Below, one piece after another: positions 1-7,802 of a stretch of DNA of 64,000 nucleotides. Position numbers and translations under genes: made by a program. Position 1 is the stretch's first letter; every line of letters begins with the position of its first letter. The stretch comes from Phycisphaera sp. Lineage in GTDB: Bacteria > Planctomycetota > Phycisphaerae > Phycisphaerales > Zrk34. The stretch spans positions 1 to 64,000 of the forward strand of contig WGMA01000065.1 of assembly GCA_016125285.1 (NCBI GenBank), written 5' to 3'. The notes beneath the pieces are model-generated. The model saw only the letters and a program-made list of their open reading frames with translations, was not told the DNA's origin and ran no database searches.

Positions 1-1
1 C

Positions 2-271
2 GTGTTGGATTTTCGCTCGGATACATTCTCCCTCGGCATCGTTCTCTATCTGATGGCCACGCGCCAGCACCCGTTTGCCGCAGGCGCAACGAATTCATGG
101 GAAGTGTTGACCAATATTCAGAGAATGACCCCGGCACCGCCCAACCAACACCGAACCGACCTTCCGAATGAATTGAACGCCATCATTCTTCGGCTACTGG
201 GCAAACGCCCATCGCTTCGATATCGAACCCCGCAGATGCTGCTGGATGCCCTCCAGAGCGTTCCGATCTGA
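2..271 (+). CDS. Ser/Thr protein kinase, C-terminal fragment (cut by window edge)
   Basis: Only the last 89 codons lie in the window, so the ATP-binding loop and catalytic loop cannot be inspected. What remains matches the end of the kinase C-lobe: a D-x-F-S-L-G-I-V-L-Y stretch (subdomain IX, the aspartate before the SLG-type turn) at the left edge, a hydrophobic helix with ATRQHPF (the usual 'tG..PF' step), and the closing arginine region GKRPSLRYRT (subdomain XI). The protein stops about 20 residues after that arginine, so there is no C-terminal sensor or transmembrane domain. The stop overlaps the Shine-Dalgarno AAGGAG of the next gene, 11 bases before its ATG, so the two genes are translationally linked. 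GC is lower than in the core genes further right. Confidence 0.85.
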   Translation: MLDFRSDTFSLGIVLYLMATRQHPFAAGATNSWEVLTNIQRMTPAPPNQHRTDLPNELNAIILRLLGKRPSLRYRTPQMLLDALQSVPI

Positions 272-282
272 AGGAGCTTGCG

Positions 283-1488
283 ATGCCTCTATTGGCTCAA
301 TGTGGATATGGCCGTAGCGACAAGATCGAACAGGGGATCGCTGCCGGTAGCATAACCGGTGTCATCTTGAGTCCTCGCGACGAGCGAAGGGATCGCCTGG
401 AGTCCTTCTACGTGGACCTGCGCCGAGGCGCGTCTGATTTCGCGGTAATGTTCGATCCTCAGTTCTATGCTGCAACGTTGTCTAATGTCCGTGATGGCAA
501 CTTGGCAGCCTACCCCTACTACGCAAACAACACTGGTCTGAGCCGGAACCAATTTCGACCGCGACAGATCGAAGCCTATGTCCGCAACTGCCTTGATTAT
601 CAGATGCAGTCACTGCCGGGACTCGATTATCTGATTTCACCGTCCGTCCCTTTCGATGACTTTCGGGATTCGTGGAGCCAGATCGCGCTGAGTATGGCGG
701 AAGCCGCGATTGACGATTGCGCTCAGCGAGACGATGCGCCACCGTTACTCGTCACGATCGTTCTATCTGAAGCAGCATTGCGTGATCCGACGAAGATGAA
801 TGAGTTCTTGGATACGCTCTCGGCACTCGATGTGCCTGGGTTCTATTTCTTGGTGCAGCGGACCAGCAACACGCTTGATCCGGCAATGGACACAACGTCG
901 CTGACAAATCTGCTGTTTCTCGTCTATGTTTTGGCGACCTTGAATGAATTTGAAGTGGTAGTGGGTTACAGCGACTGGATGGGCTTTCTCTTTCAAGCCG
1001 TCGGCGCAACGCTTTCCGCGAGCGGTTGGCACAATAGCTTAAAGCAGTTCTCGCTGGCCCGATACCTTCCGCAGACGGGGGGAAGGCGGCCTCGGAAGCG
1101 TTACTCCTCCTTGCCATTGCTTTCCTGTCCTCTGGTTGTGCCGGAACTCGAGGACATCCACCGACTTGGGCTACTACCAACGGTTCTTACTGGTGGCTCT
1201 CACGACCACATTCTAAGTGGTGGCCCGGCGCGAGGTGAAACCGCGTGGACAGATGCAATCAGTTGCCTTGCTCATTGGGAGTCGCTTTCGCGATTGTATG
1301 CCACGATCGAGTCCCACCGGACGGTCCAAGCGCGACTCAATGCGGTCGACAGAGTGATCCGGTCTGCTCAGACGTCTTTCACTCGGCTCGAATCCTCCGG
1401 CGTCCAGTTTGAACGAACAACCGGCCCCGATCACCTCGATACGTGGGCGGACGCGGTTGCAGGTTTTCGGCATGAAGCGTCGATATAA
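283..1488 (+). CDS. hypothetical protein of the kinase-linked module, possible alpha/beta barrel
   Basis: A 401-aa soluble protein I do not recognise. AAGGAG at 271-276, six bases before the ATG, fixes the start. The sequence alternates short hydrophobic strands with helices: GVILSPRDE near residue 27, FAVMFDP near 56, LDYLISPS near 114, LLVTIVLSE near 155, GFYFLVQR near 186, EFEVVVGYSDW near 224 and a SASGWH turn near 246. This pattern is what a TIM-type barrel looks like and loosely recalls tRNA-guanine-transglycosylase-like folds, but I see no diagnostic catalytic motif, so this is a guess. There is no signal peptide or membrane segment. It sits between a kinase and a nuclease-like protein in one tight run, so it may be a kinase substrate or the enzyme or target-recognition part of the module (inference). 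Confidence 0.7.
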   Translation: MPLLAQCGYGRSDKIEQGIAAGSITGVILSPRDERRDRLESFYVDLRRGASDFAVMFDPQFYAATLSNVRDGNLAAYPYYANNTGLSRNQFRPRQIEAYVRNCLDYQMQSLPGLDYLISPSVPFDDFRDSWSQIALSMAEAAIDDCAQRDDAPPLLVTIVLSEAALRDPTKMNEFLDTLSALDVPGFYFLVQRTSNTLDPAMDTTSLTNLLFLVYVLATLNEFEVVVGYSDWMGFLFQAVGATLSASGWHNSLKQFSLARYLPQTGGRRPRKRYSSLPLLSCPLVVPELEDIHRLGLLPTVLTGGSHDHILSGGPARGETAWTDAISCLAHWESLSRLYATIESHRTVQARLNAVDRVIRSAQTSFTRLESSGVQFERTTGPDHLDTWADAVAGFRHEASI

Positions 1489-1504
1489 TGGAGTGCGAAG
1501 CGCG

Positions 1505-2194
1505 ATGACTCAAAAACGGTCCATGTGCAATTATACGGAAGAACAGATGGCGGATGCCTTTGAGAGCCGCCTCCTGTCGCGTCGCCCATTGACCAGCATC
1601 GGTCGTTTCTCCCAGGTCTTCCGAGAGGTTGATTGTCACAGGGGCCGCCCCGACTTCGTGGGTATCAGTTCTCGGAGAGCTGCGGACAAGCTCGGACACC
1701 ACGGGCGCCACAGTATTGCGACTGCCCGATTGCTGTCCTTGTTGCGAAAGCGATCCCCTCGTAGTCTTGAATCGCTGGTCAAATGTCTGGACATGACTCG
1801 TAGTGTCGTCCAGCGCGCACTACGCCAACTCATATCATCCGGCATGGTCGAGGAGCTTGCGAACGGACAGTTCATCCTCTCCGGTGGGTCGGCCGTCTTC
1901 GAGATCGAAAGTACGGCATTCGAGCTGAAGCTGAAAAGTCCTCGTCGTGCTGTGTTTCAAGCGCAGCAGTACACCTTGTTTGCTCAGAATGTGTGGATTG
2001 TGGTTCCACCGAAGCAGGCGGCGAGCTTTGAAGTTTATAGGCCCGTTCTGAGGAGATGGGGAATCGGCCTTGCAACTTTCAACCCATTGAACCACATCTT
2101 CACGCCGGTCATAACTGCGCGGCGACGCTCCCCTGGCTCCCGTGAGCACCAAGCGTATGCGATGCTTCGGCTAGTGGGCACGGCCGTAGCGTGA
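1505..2194 (+). CDS. PD-(D/E)XK nuclease-like protein with an inserted winged helix
   Basis: I chose the ATG at 1505 because GGAG lies ten bases upstream and because a longer frame from 1409 would overlap the preceding gene by 80 bases. The 229-aa product has the pieces of a PD-(D/E)XK nuclease in order: FREVDCHRGRPD (P49, D50), then FELKLK (E140-L-K142), then QAQQY (Q152 to Y156), which fits the QxxxY motif of RecB-type nucleases. Between the PD and ELK motifs, residues about 74-126 form a winged helix (ARLLSLLRKRSPRS..., then VVQRALRQLISSGMVEE). The DNA-binding domain is therefore apparently inserted inside the nuclease fold. A WIVVPP strand follows. Metal-dependent DNA cleavage directed by the helix is plausible but unproven; a transcription regulator with a decayed nuclease fold is the alternative. 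Confidence 0.65.
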   Translation: MTQKRSMCNYTEEQMADAFESRLLSRRPLTSIGRFSQVFREVDCHRGRPDFVGISSRRAADKLGHHGRHSIATARLLSLLRKRSPRSLESLVKCLDMTRSVVQRALRQLISSGMVEELANGQFILSGGSAVFEIESTAFELKLKSPRRAVFQAQQYTLFAQNVWIVVPPKQAASFEVYRPVLRRWGIGLATFNPLNHIFTPVITARRRSPGSREHQAYAMLRLVGTAVA

Positions 2195-2616
2195 AGTCTT
2201 GCCCGCCTTTCGTCGTGCCGCGACGGCACGACTGAGCGCGGAGGCAGAAACCATAGAGAAACGGATCAGACGCGCCGATGCGGCTGGTGTTTGTAGATCG
2301 CGGTCGACCCGCAACGACGGCGCAGGCTGCATTGTGGAAATTGACAGGTCTTGGCCGATTGAATATCATAATCACAAGATATTGGGGCACCATGCCATAA
2401 TGACACAACAGGCGGTAGTCAAAACACGATTTGGCAGATAGCAGCCTGTCCATTAGTGGTCCGATTCTGACATAACTCACTCAAGAATCATTGCTTACGG
2501 CCCATCAGGGGCGGGCTGTACTTTGGCGCGCTGATTGTGGGGCGCCCCAAGTGGTTTTTGTGCCTGATCAGCAGACCCAGATACCACGAGACGTGAATGT
2601 CTGATTGGCCAATCGA
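2195..2616. other. intergenic stretch between the kinase module and CBASS
   Basis: No convincing gene is present here. An open frame at 2199-2441 has no ribosome binding site and no recognisable composition. The stretch holds the CBASS promoter (2341-2369) and a perfect 12-bp palindrome, TGGGGCGCCCCA, at 2538-2549, between the promoter and the patatin start. The expected leader is about 240 bases, long enough for an operator or a small structured RNA, but I see no known riboswitch fold. Confidence 0.5.
2341..2369 (+). promoter_or_regulatory. sigma70-type promoter of the CBASS operon
   Basis: TTGACA at 2341-2346, a 17-base spacer, then TATCAT at 2364-2369. The -35 is perfect, the spacer optimal, and the -10 one base off consensus. 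It is the only strong promoter between the kinase module and the patatin gene, so CBASS is probably its own transcription unit. Confidence 0.65.
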
Positions 2617-3618
2617 ATGATACCCGCAACCATCAATCCGATTCCCTCATCCGATCGATTTCAGATTCTGGCACTCGATGGGGGTGGCATCAAGGGGCTT
2701 TACTCTGCCGCGGTCCTGGCGAAGTTGGAGGAGAAACTCCAAGTCCGCATCGTCGATCACTTTGATTTGATTACCGGAACTTCTACCGGTGGCTTGATTG
2801 CCGTCGGGCTCGGGTTGGGCATGCGCCCGCGAGAGATCGTCCAGTTCTACATCAGAGAGGGCCCGCGGATTTTCTCGAACACGCTTGGCTGGAGATGGTG
2901 TCTTCACTGGTTTCGACGAAAGTACCCTCAGCACAGGCTGAAATCGGCACTCACCGACAGCGGTGGATTCGGCGACAGACTGTTGGGGGATAGTTCAAAA
3001 CGACTCGTCATCCCGGCGTACAACATTAACCAGGATAAAGTGCGAATCTTCAAGACTCCTCACCATGAGCGCCTCACGACGGATTGGAGCATTCCGGCGT
3101 GGAAAGTCGCCCTGGCCACGAGCGCCGCACCCACGTATTTCGAATCGTGCTGCGATGTCGAGAGCGCCAGGCTGATAGACGGCGGAGTCTGGGCGAACAA
3201 TCCAACCGTCGTTGGCATCGCCGAAGCGGTAAGCATGCTGGGGCGCAAGCTCAACCAGATTCATGTGTTGAATATCGGCACGACAGATTCTCGAAAGCGC
3301 CGCACCCGGTCGCTCAGAAATGGCGGGATTCTTCAGTGGTTACGCGGGAGAGACGTGATCGAGGTGCTCATGCGAGGACAGAGCGTGGGGACCCATGGCC
3401 TAGCGCAACACTTGGTTGGGCCCAATCAAATATTGCGAATCGACCCCATTGTGCCCGACGGGATTTACCATCTCGACCGAGTCAATGCGGATGATCTCGT
3501 AGGCGAAGCAGAAGATTCAGCGCTTCATCATGGACCTGAGGTGAAGCGGATGTTCGTGAGCCACCAGGCACCCTCCTACACGCCACTTCATTTCAGACAG
3601 GAAGCGAGACACCCATGA
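2617..3618 (+). CDS. patatin-like phospholipase, CBASS effector (CapV type)
   Basis: A 333-aa patatin. Motifs from the ATG at 2617: the oxyanion loop DGGGIKG (21-27), the nucleophile elbow GTSTG with Ser56, and the catalytic Asp188 in IDGG. These form the Ser-Asp dyad of cPLA2/patatin lipases. Proteins of this family encoded with a CD-NTase are activated by the cyclic dinucleotide and degrade the inner membrane, causing abortive infection (established for CapV). The frame opens with TTG at 2605, but neither start has a good Shine-Dalgarno; ATG is preferred. The stop overlaps the next start as ATGA (3615-3618), so the gene is co-translated with the CD-NTase. Low GC matches the rest of the island. 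There is no signal peptide, as expected for a cytoplasmic effector. Confidence 0.9.
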   Translation: MIPATINPIPSSDRFQILALDGGGIKGLYSAAVLAKLEEKLQVRIVDHFDLITGTSTGGLIAVGLGLGMRPREIVQFYIREGPRIFSNTLGWRWCLHWFRRKYPQHRLKSALTDSGGFGDRLLGDSSKRLVIPAYNINQDKVRIFKTPHHERLTTDWSIPAWKVALATSAAPTYFESCCDVESARLIDGGVWANNPTVVGIAEAVSMLGRKLNQIHVLNIGTTDSRKRRTRSLRNGGILQWLRGRDVIEVLMRGQSVGTHGLAQHLVGPNQILRIDPIVPDGIYHLDRVNADDLVGEAEDSALHHGPEVKRMFVSHQAPSYTPLHFRQEARHP

Positions 3619-4781
3619 CCACCGCATCTACACTGGCGAACCATCGGCTTGAGGCTCTTGTTGAACTGCTTGACATTCCTCCTAGCTATTATGACCTTGC
3701 TGCAAAGCGGTATCGCTCCCTTGCAGATTGGCTTCATCGGCCCCACTCGTCCGTTCGACAGTTCGATCCTGATGTGTATCCTCAGGGTTCGTTTCGCTTG
3801 GGTACGGTGATTCGGCCCCTACTGACGTCGGAGGAATACGATCTCGACCTCGTGTCCGAACTGAAGCTGCTGACTAAAGAGCAGATGACCCAGCGCGATC
3901 TGAAACACCTCGTCGGTGAGGAGGTGCGAGACTATGTCGCTGCCAATGGCATCAACGAGCCGGTCGAGGAGAAGAAGAGGTGCTGGCGCATCGACTATGC
4001 CGACACCGTCCAGTTTCACATGGACATCCTGCCCGCCATTCCCCAAGATGACCAGTTTCGGACAGTCTTGGCGGCGCGGGCAGTGTCTGGCGATCAGGCA
4101 GAGTTGTCCATCGCAATCACCGATACGACTCATCCGAACTATCAGGTCGTGACCACCGATTGGCCGCCCAGCAATCCGAAGGGATTCGCCCTTTGGTTTG
4201 AAGGCGTGATGCGTTCGGTTGCAGCACCACAATTGAACATGCTCGTCAGAAACCGGGTGTATGCGTCCGTACAAGACATCCCCACATACGAGTGGAAGAC
4301 TCCGCTTCAACGGGTGATTCAACTCTTGAAGCGACACCGCGACGTGATGTTCAGGGACGAACCCGACCTGAAGCCCATCTCAATGATTATCACCACCTTG
4401 TCTGCCAGAGGGTACAGCAACGAGAGCAATCTCCTCGATGCGCTCGCCGCCATTGTGGCGAAAATGCCCGATCACATTCGCCCCAATGCGCCGCGGGTGC
4501 CCAATCCTGTCAACCCCGCCGAGGACTTTGCAGACAAGTGGCGATCGGATTCTCGACTGGAGAAATGCTTCCGTGAATGGCACGCGCAGGTCAAGGTCGA
4601 TCTCGCCGCGCTGACTGGCAATTTGGCTGCGGAGAAACTCATAAAGCTCTATGATCGCAGTTTCGGGCTGAAGCTGGGCATGGACAAGGCTAAGCAATTG
4701 GCAACACTCGGTGCGGTATCTGCGGCACCATCCGTCATCGTGAAATCCTCACCGCCACGCCCATGGAGGCGCAATGCCTGA
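3615..4781 (+). CDS. CD-NTase: cGAS/DncV-like nucleotidyltransferase of CBASS
   Basis: A 388-aa enzyme expected to make a cyclic oligonucleotide alarm signal when phage is sensed. The nucleotidyltransferase signature is complete: QGSFRLGT (57-64), the metal-binding pair Asp76 and Asp78 in EYDLDL, and the third aspartate Asp137 in HMDILP. A helical C-terminal half follows (about 200-388), as in DncV/cGAS-like proteins. I cannot assign the clade or the nucleotide product from sequence alone. The last residues are PWRRNA, ending in alanine. In type II CBASS the CD-NTase C-terminus is joined to targets by an E2-like enzyme, and small C-terminal residues fit that. It overlaps the patatin gene by 4 bases and the E2-like gene by 8. 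Confidence 0.92.
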   Translation: MTTASTLANHRLEALVELLDIPPSYYDLAAKRYRSLADWLHRPHSSVRQFDPDVYPQGSFRLGTVIRPLLTSEEYDLDLVSELKLLTKEQMTQRDLKHLVGEEVRDYVAANGINEPVEEKKRCWRIDYADTVQFHMDILPAIPQDDQFRTVLAARAVSGDQAELSIAITDTTHPNYQVVTTDWPPSNPKGFALWFEGVMRSVAAPQLNMLVRNRVYASVQDIPTYEWKTPLQRVIQLLKRHRDVMFRDEPDLKPISMIITTLSARGYSNESNLLDALAAIVAKMPDHIRPNAPRVPNPVNPAEDFADKWRSDSRLEKCFREWHAQVKVDLAALTGNLAAEKLIKLYDRSFGLKLGMDKAKQLATLGAVSAAPSVIVKSSPPRPWRRNA

Positions 4782-5436
4782 TCGCTCCAGTGACAGATAC
4801 GACTTGTGGGCGGTCAACGAGCTGCTGCGAAAATACGAAGGGCTACGAATCAGACCGCATGGCGGCACGAGCCTGCGGATTGAAGGAGAACTGGACTTCC
4901 GCATGGCGCCTCCGCAGCGAGAGGATATCGCCGACACCTACAGAATCGCGATTGATGTTCCGCTGCGGTTCCCCGCCGAGATTCCCACAGTGCGATCCCT
5001 TGATGATCGCGTGCCGAAGGACTTTCACACAAACCCGGATGGAACGTTCTGTCTCGGCTCGCCGCTACAGCTACATCTCATATTGCATGAGTGCTCGCGC
5101 CTGACGTCGTTTGTTGACCGATGTGTCGTTCCGTTTCTTTATGGTCGAACATATTTCAAACGGCATGCGGAAATGCCGTTTGAGGAATTGAGACATGGAC
5201 GAAAGGGAATTCTTGACGACTACGCGCGCACGCTTCGAGTGCGATCATCCGAGGCCGCGATTCAGATGGTCGCGTTGATGGCCATTAAGAAGAATCTCGC
5301 CAACAAGAAACCGTGCCCGTGTGGAAGCGGGCAACGCGTGGGAAAGTGCCACAATCGGCTACTGAACCCTCTCCGAAAGCGGCTCGGCAGGTCGTGGTTC
5401 CGTCGAGAGTACGCGAATCTGATCAAGATGGCATGA
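4774..5436 (+). CDS. E2-like conjugating enzyme with C-terminal SEC-C zinc motif (type II-short CBASS)
   Basis: A 220-aa protein. Residues about 10-130 fit a bacterial ubiquitin-conjugating (E2) fold: hydrophobic strands, then PLRFPAEIP (63-71, the E2 'P..yP..pP' step), and HTNPDGTFCLGSP with Cys93 as the likely catalytic cysteine and His85/Asn87 nearby. Residues 180-193 are CPCGSGQRVGKCH, a SEC-C zinc-binding motif (Cys181, Cys183, Cys192, His193). A CBASS with an E2 but no E1 (Cap2 is E1-E2) and no JAB protease (Cap3) is the type II-short layout. The expected role is to modify or activate the CD-NTase through its C-terminus. The SEC-C tail could dock a partner (inference). The gene overlaps the CD-NTase by 8 bases and ends the operon. 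Confidence 0.85.
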   Translation: MPDRSSDRYDLWAVNELLRKYEGLRIRPHGGTSLRIEGELDFRMAPPQREDIADTYRIAIDVPLRFPAEIPTVRSLDDRVPKDFHTNPDGTFCLGSPLQLHLILHECSRLTSFVDRCVVPFLYGRTYFKRHAEMPFEELRHGRKGILDDYARTLRVRSSEAAIQMVALMAIKKNLANKKPCPCGSGQRVGKCHNRLLNPLRKRLGRSWFRREYANLIKMA

Positions 5437-5440
5437 CGAT

Positions 5441-5506
5441 TGACCTTGCAAATACAGGCCCGTGACCATGCAAATACAGGCTCATGACTCAGCATTTCCA
5501 GGCTCA
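5441..5506. repeat. three tandem 22-bp direct repeats at the island edge
   Basis: Three back-to-back units of exactly 22 bases start at 5441, 5463 and 5485. Each begins with TGAC and ends with CAGGC plus three bases. Units 1 and 2 share the core GCAAATACAGGC; unit 3 reads GCATTTCCAGGC. The array starts four bases after the last CBASS stop codon. Short tandem units like this occur at the ends of IS21-type elements and at integration or regulatory sites, but there is no transposase here. It is not a CRISPR, because there are no spacers. Confidence 0.75.
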
Positions 5507-5586
5507 TCGTCGACCATATCCTCCGGTCAGCCAATGAGTTCCCGCCAGATTGCTTCTATACCACGTCGGCCGCCCCGACTTTGACG

Positions 5587-5617
5587 AAAAAGCCCGCCAC
5601 ACTCGGCGGGCTTTTTT
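5587..5617. terminator. bidirectional rho-independent terminator
   Basis: AAAAA, a perfect 7-bp stem GCCCGCC / GGCGGGC (5592-5598 and 5605-5611), a loop of six bases, then TTTTTT. With A and T tracts on the two sides it works both ways. It separates the rightward CBASS operon from the leftward sigma54 activator gene. Confidence 0.9.
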
Positions 5618-5679
5618 CGTGGATGGATCGCGCGTGACGGGCACGCGGGCGTGACTGTGCAGGCGGTCGGCGTTGGCGA

Positions 5680-7275
5680 TCAGTCGTCGGCGACGATCTC
5701 CATCTCCTTGACCTTCTTGTTGAGCGTGTTGCGGTTGATGCCCAGGAAGTCGGCGCTGCGTGTCTTGACGCCGCCGTTGCGCTCCAGGGCGCGCGTGATC
5801 AGCTGCTTCTCGACCTCGCCGACGACGAGCTCCCACACCTCGCCCTCACGCATCGCGTATTCCTCGACGGCCTGCTCGGACAGGCGGCGGGCGAGCGACT
5901 CGATGGTCTCGGCCTGCTGCTTGTCGCGCCCCTGCTGGGCGAACATGCGGATCTGGATCGGCAGCAGGTCTTCGGTGAACTCGTCGCTGTTCGACAGCAC
6001 GACGGCGCGCTCGATCGCGTTTTCCAGCTCGCGGACGTTGCCCGGCCAGGGGTAACGCAGCAGCGTGTTCATCATCTCGCGGCTGATCTTGTGCAGCGTG
6101 CCGGTGTTCTCGGCGTTGTACTTGTCGAGGAAGTGGTCGATGAGCTGCGGGATGTCCTCGCGGCGACCGCGCAGCGGCGGCAGGTAGATCGTCACGACGT
6201 TGAGGCGGTAGTAGAGGTCTTCGCGGAAGTTCTGCTTGCGGACCTCCTCGGCGAGGTCGAGGTTCGTCGCGGCGATGACACGCACGTCGCACTTGATCGT
6301 GCGGTGGTCGCCGACGCGTTCGAACTCGCGTTCCTGCAGCACGCGCAGCAGCTTGACCTGCAGCTGCGGGTCGAGCGTGCCGATCTCGTCGAGGAAGATC
6401 GTGCCGCCGTCGGCCGCCTCGAAGCGCCCGACCTTGTCGCGCACCGCGCCGGTGAACGAACCCTTGACGTGCCCGAACAGCTCGGACTCGAGCAGCGTCT
6501 CGGACAGCGCGCCGCAGTTGACGCGGACGAACGGCTTGTCGCGTCGCGGGCTGTTGTAGTGGATGGCCTTGGCGATCAGTTCCTTGCCGGTGCCGGTCTC
6601 GCCGAGCAGCAGCACGGTGGCGCGGCTCGCGGAGACCTGCCCGACGGTCGCCAGCACGTCCATCATCGCGGGGCTGGTGCCGATGATGTTCTCGAAGCGG
6701 TACTTCGTGCGCAGGTTCTCGCGGAGGCGCTGGGTCTCTTCGAGCCACTGGTCCTTCTCGCGTTTGACGAGCTGGTGGACGTGCTGCGCCTGGGCGATGT
6801 TGCCGGTGATGATGCGCAGGAGCCGCGCGTCGGTGGCGAGCGTGGCGTCGTCGACGAAGGGCTTCGATGCGGAGATCGCGCCGACGGGGCGGTCGGCGAT
6901 CTTGATCGGCACGCAGATGAAGCTCATCTGCCCGCTGCCCTTGCCGCCGCCCATGCCCGTGCGGTTGAGGAAGTCCGGCTCGTTGGCGATGTCCGCGACG
7001 ATCCGCGCCCGTCCGGTCTGCACGACCTGCCCGGTGACACCTTCGCCAACCTCATACTGGCCGCGCTCTTTCTCTTCGTCACTGAGACCCATCGCCGCGA
7101 CGATCCGCAGGCGACCGATGAATTCATCCTTTAGGACGAGCGCGGCGCGACTGACGCCCAGTTCGCTGGTCAACAGCGCCATCACCTGCCCGAATAGATC
7201 CTCGATCTCAAGGCTGCTGCCAAGAATCTCGCTGATCCGCTCAAGGATTGCCATTTCCTGTTCACGTCTGTCCAT
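5680..7275 (-). CDS. sigma54-dependent transcription activator (GAF, AAA+, Fis-type HTH)
   Basis: A 531-aa NtrC/NifA-type activator. From the ATG at 7275: a GAF sensor domain (about 10-165, with [20 protein letters not shown], typical of NifA/NorR-like GAFs), Walker A GETGTGKE (225-232), the sigma54-contact loop GSFTGA (272-277; serine replaces the usual alanine of GAFTGA), Walker [10 protein letters not shown] (291-299), and a Fis-type helix-turn-helix at the end ([15 protein letters not shown]). It hydrolyses ATP to open sigma54 promoters. Its signal is unknown; GAF domains bind small molecules or gases. The frame extends to a TTG at 7296, and neither start has a clear Shine-Dalgarno. The promoter at 36563 in this window is a possible target class. 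Confidence 0.93.
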   Translation of the reverse strand: MDRREQEMAILERISEILGSSLEIEDLFGQVMALLTSELGVSRAALVLKDEFIGRLRIVAAMGLSDEEKERGQYEVGEGVTGQVVQTGRARIVADIANEPDFLNRTGMGGGKGSGQMSFICVPIKIADRPVGAISASKPFVDDATLATDARLLRIITGNIAQAQHVHQLVKREKDQWLEETQRLRENLRTKYRFENIIGTSPAMMDVLATVGQVSASRATVLLLGETGTGKELIAKAIHYNSPRRDKPFVRVNCGALSETLLESELFGHVKGSFTGAVRDKVGRFEAADGGTIFLDEIGTLDPQLQVKLLRVLQEREFERVGDHRTIKCDVRVIAATNLDLAEEVRKQNFREDLYYRLNVVTIYLPPLRGRREDIPQLIDHFLDKYNAENTGTLHKISREMMNTLLRYPWPGNVRELENAIERAVVLSNSDEFTEDLLPIQIRMFAQQGRDKQQAETIESLARRLSEQAVEEYAMREGEVWELVVGEVEKQLITRALERNGGVKTRSADFLGINRNTLNKKVKEMEIVADD

Positions 7276-7472
7276 GTCTGCATAATATCTAAGCAATGCG
7301 TTCTTGGCAATGCCTAATTAAAAATTCATTTCCAGCTGTCTGCTGGATTGCGGAGATGTAAGTCCCGTGACAGCCCGGTCTCCACGCACGTGCACGCATC
7401 GAGGCACGCTTCATCGGACCGTCGGTTGTGTGCCCCAGGTGCTGGCGCCGATGGCGTTTGGCCGGAAAACCC

Positions 7473-7500
7473 TTGCCAGATTCATGACTTGTCGTATAAT
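7473..7500 (+). promoter_or_regulatory. sigma70-type promoter of rpoZ-coaC
   Basis: TTGCCA at 7473-7478, a 16-base spacer, then a perfect TATAAT at 7495-7500. The likely transcript start is about 35 bases before the rpoZ ATG. Confidence 0.7.
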
Positions 7501-7540
7501 GCCGGGCTCGGATGAGCATCCGGCAGGAGTATACGCAGAG

Positions 7541-7771
7541 ATGATCGAACCGCTTAAAGGTGATGAAATCGTTCGCAAGGTCGGCGGCCGCTTCAAGCTG
7601 ACCGCCCTGGTGCAGCGCCGCTGGCAGGAACTGATGGACGGCTCGCGTCCGCTGGTCGACCGCAACGGCCGCAGCGACCTGGAGGTCGCCGTGCAGGAAG
7701 TGCTCGAGGAGAAGATCACGATCGACTTCGACGAGTCCGACGTGACGGCTCCCGACAAGGCGCTGCGCTGA
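7541..7771 (+). CDS. rpoZ: DNA-directed RNA polymerase omega subunit
   Basis: A 76-aa protein beginning MIEPLKGDEIVRKVGGRFKL, with TALVQRRWQELMDGSRPLV as the usual 'a..Ra..l' omega helix and an acidic tail. Omega helps fold and assemble beta-prime in RNA polymerase. The ATG at 7541 is used because AGGAG lies at 7525-7529 and the strong promoter ends at 7500; a longer frame to 7367 would start before the promoter. It is followed 31 bases later by the CoaC-type flavoprotein, the same order (rpoZ next to a coaBC-type gene) seen in many bacteria. Confidence 0.88.
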   Translation: MIEPLKGDEIVRKVGGRFKLTALVQRRWQELMDGSRPLVDRNGRSDLEVAVQEVLEEKITIDFDESDVTAPDKALR

Positions 7772-7802
7772 TCGGCGCCGCCACCCCCACCGTCGCCATC
7801 CG

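Noticed and set aside
5441-5506. CRISPR array
   Set aside because: The 22-bp units touch each other with no spacers, and there are no cas genes.
7273-7320. Sigma54 promoter upstream of the activator gene itself
   Set aside because: GGCA- and TTGC-like pieces are present, but the GG-to-GC spacing is not ten bases in any register.
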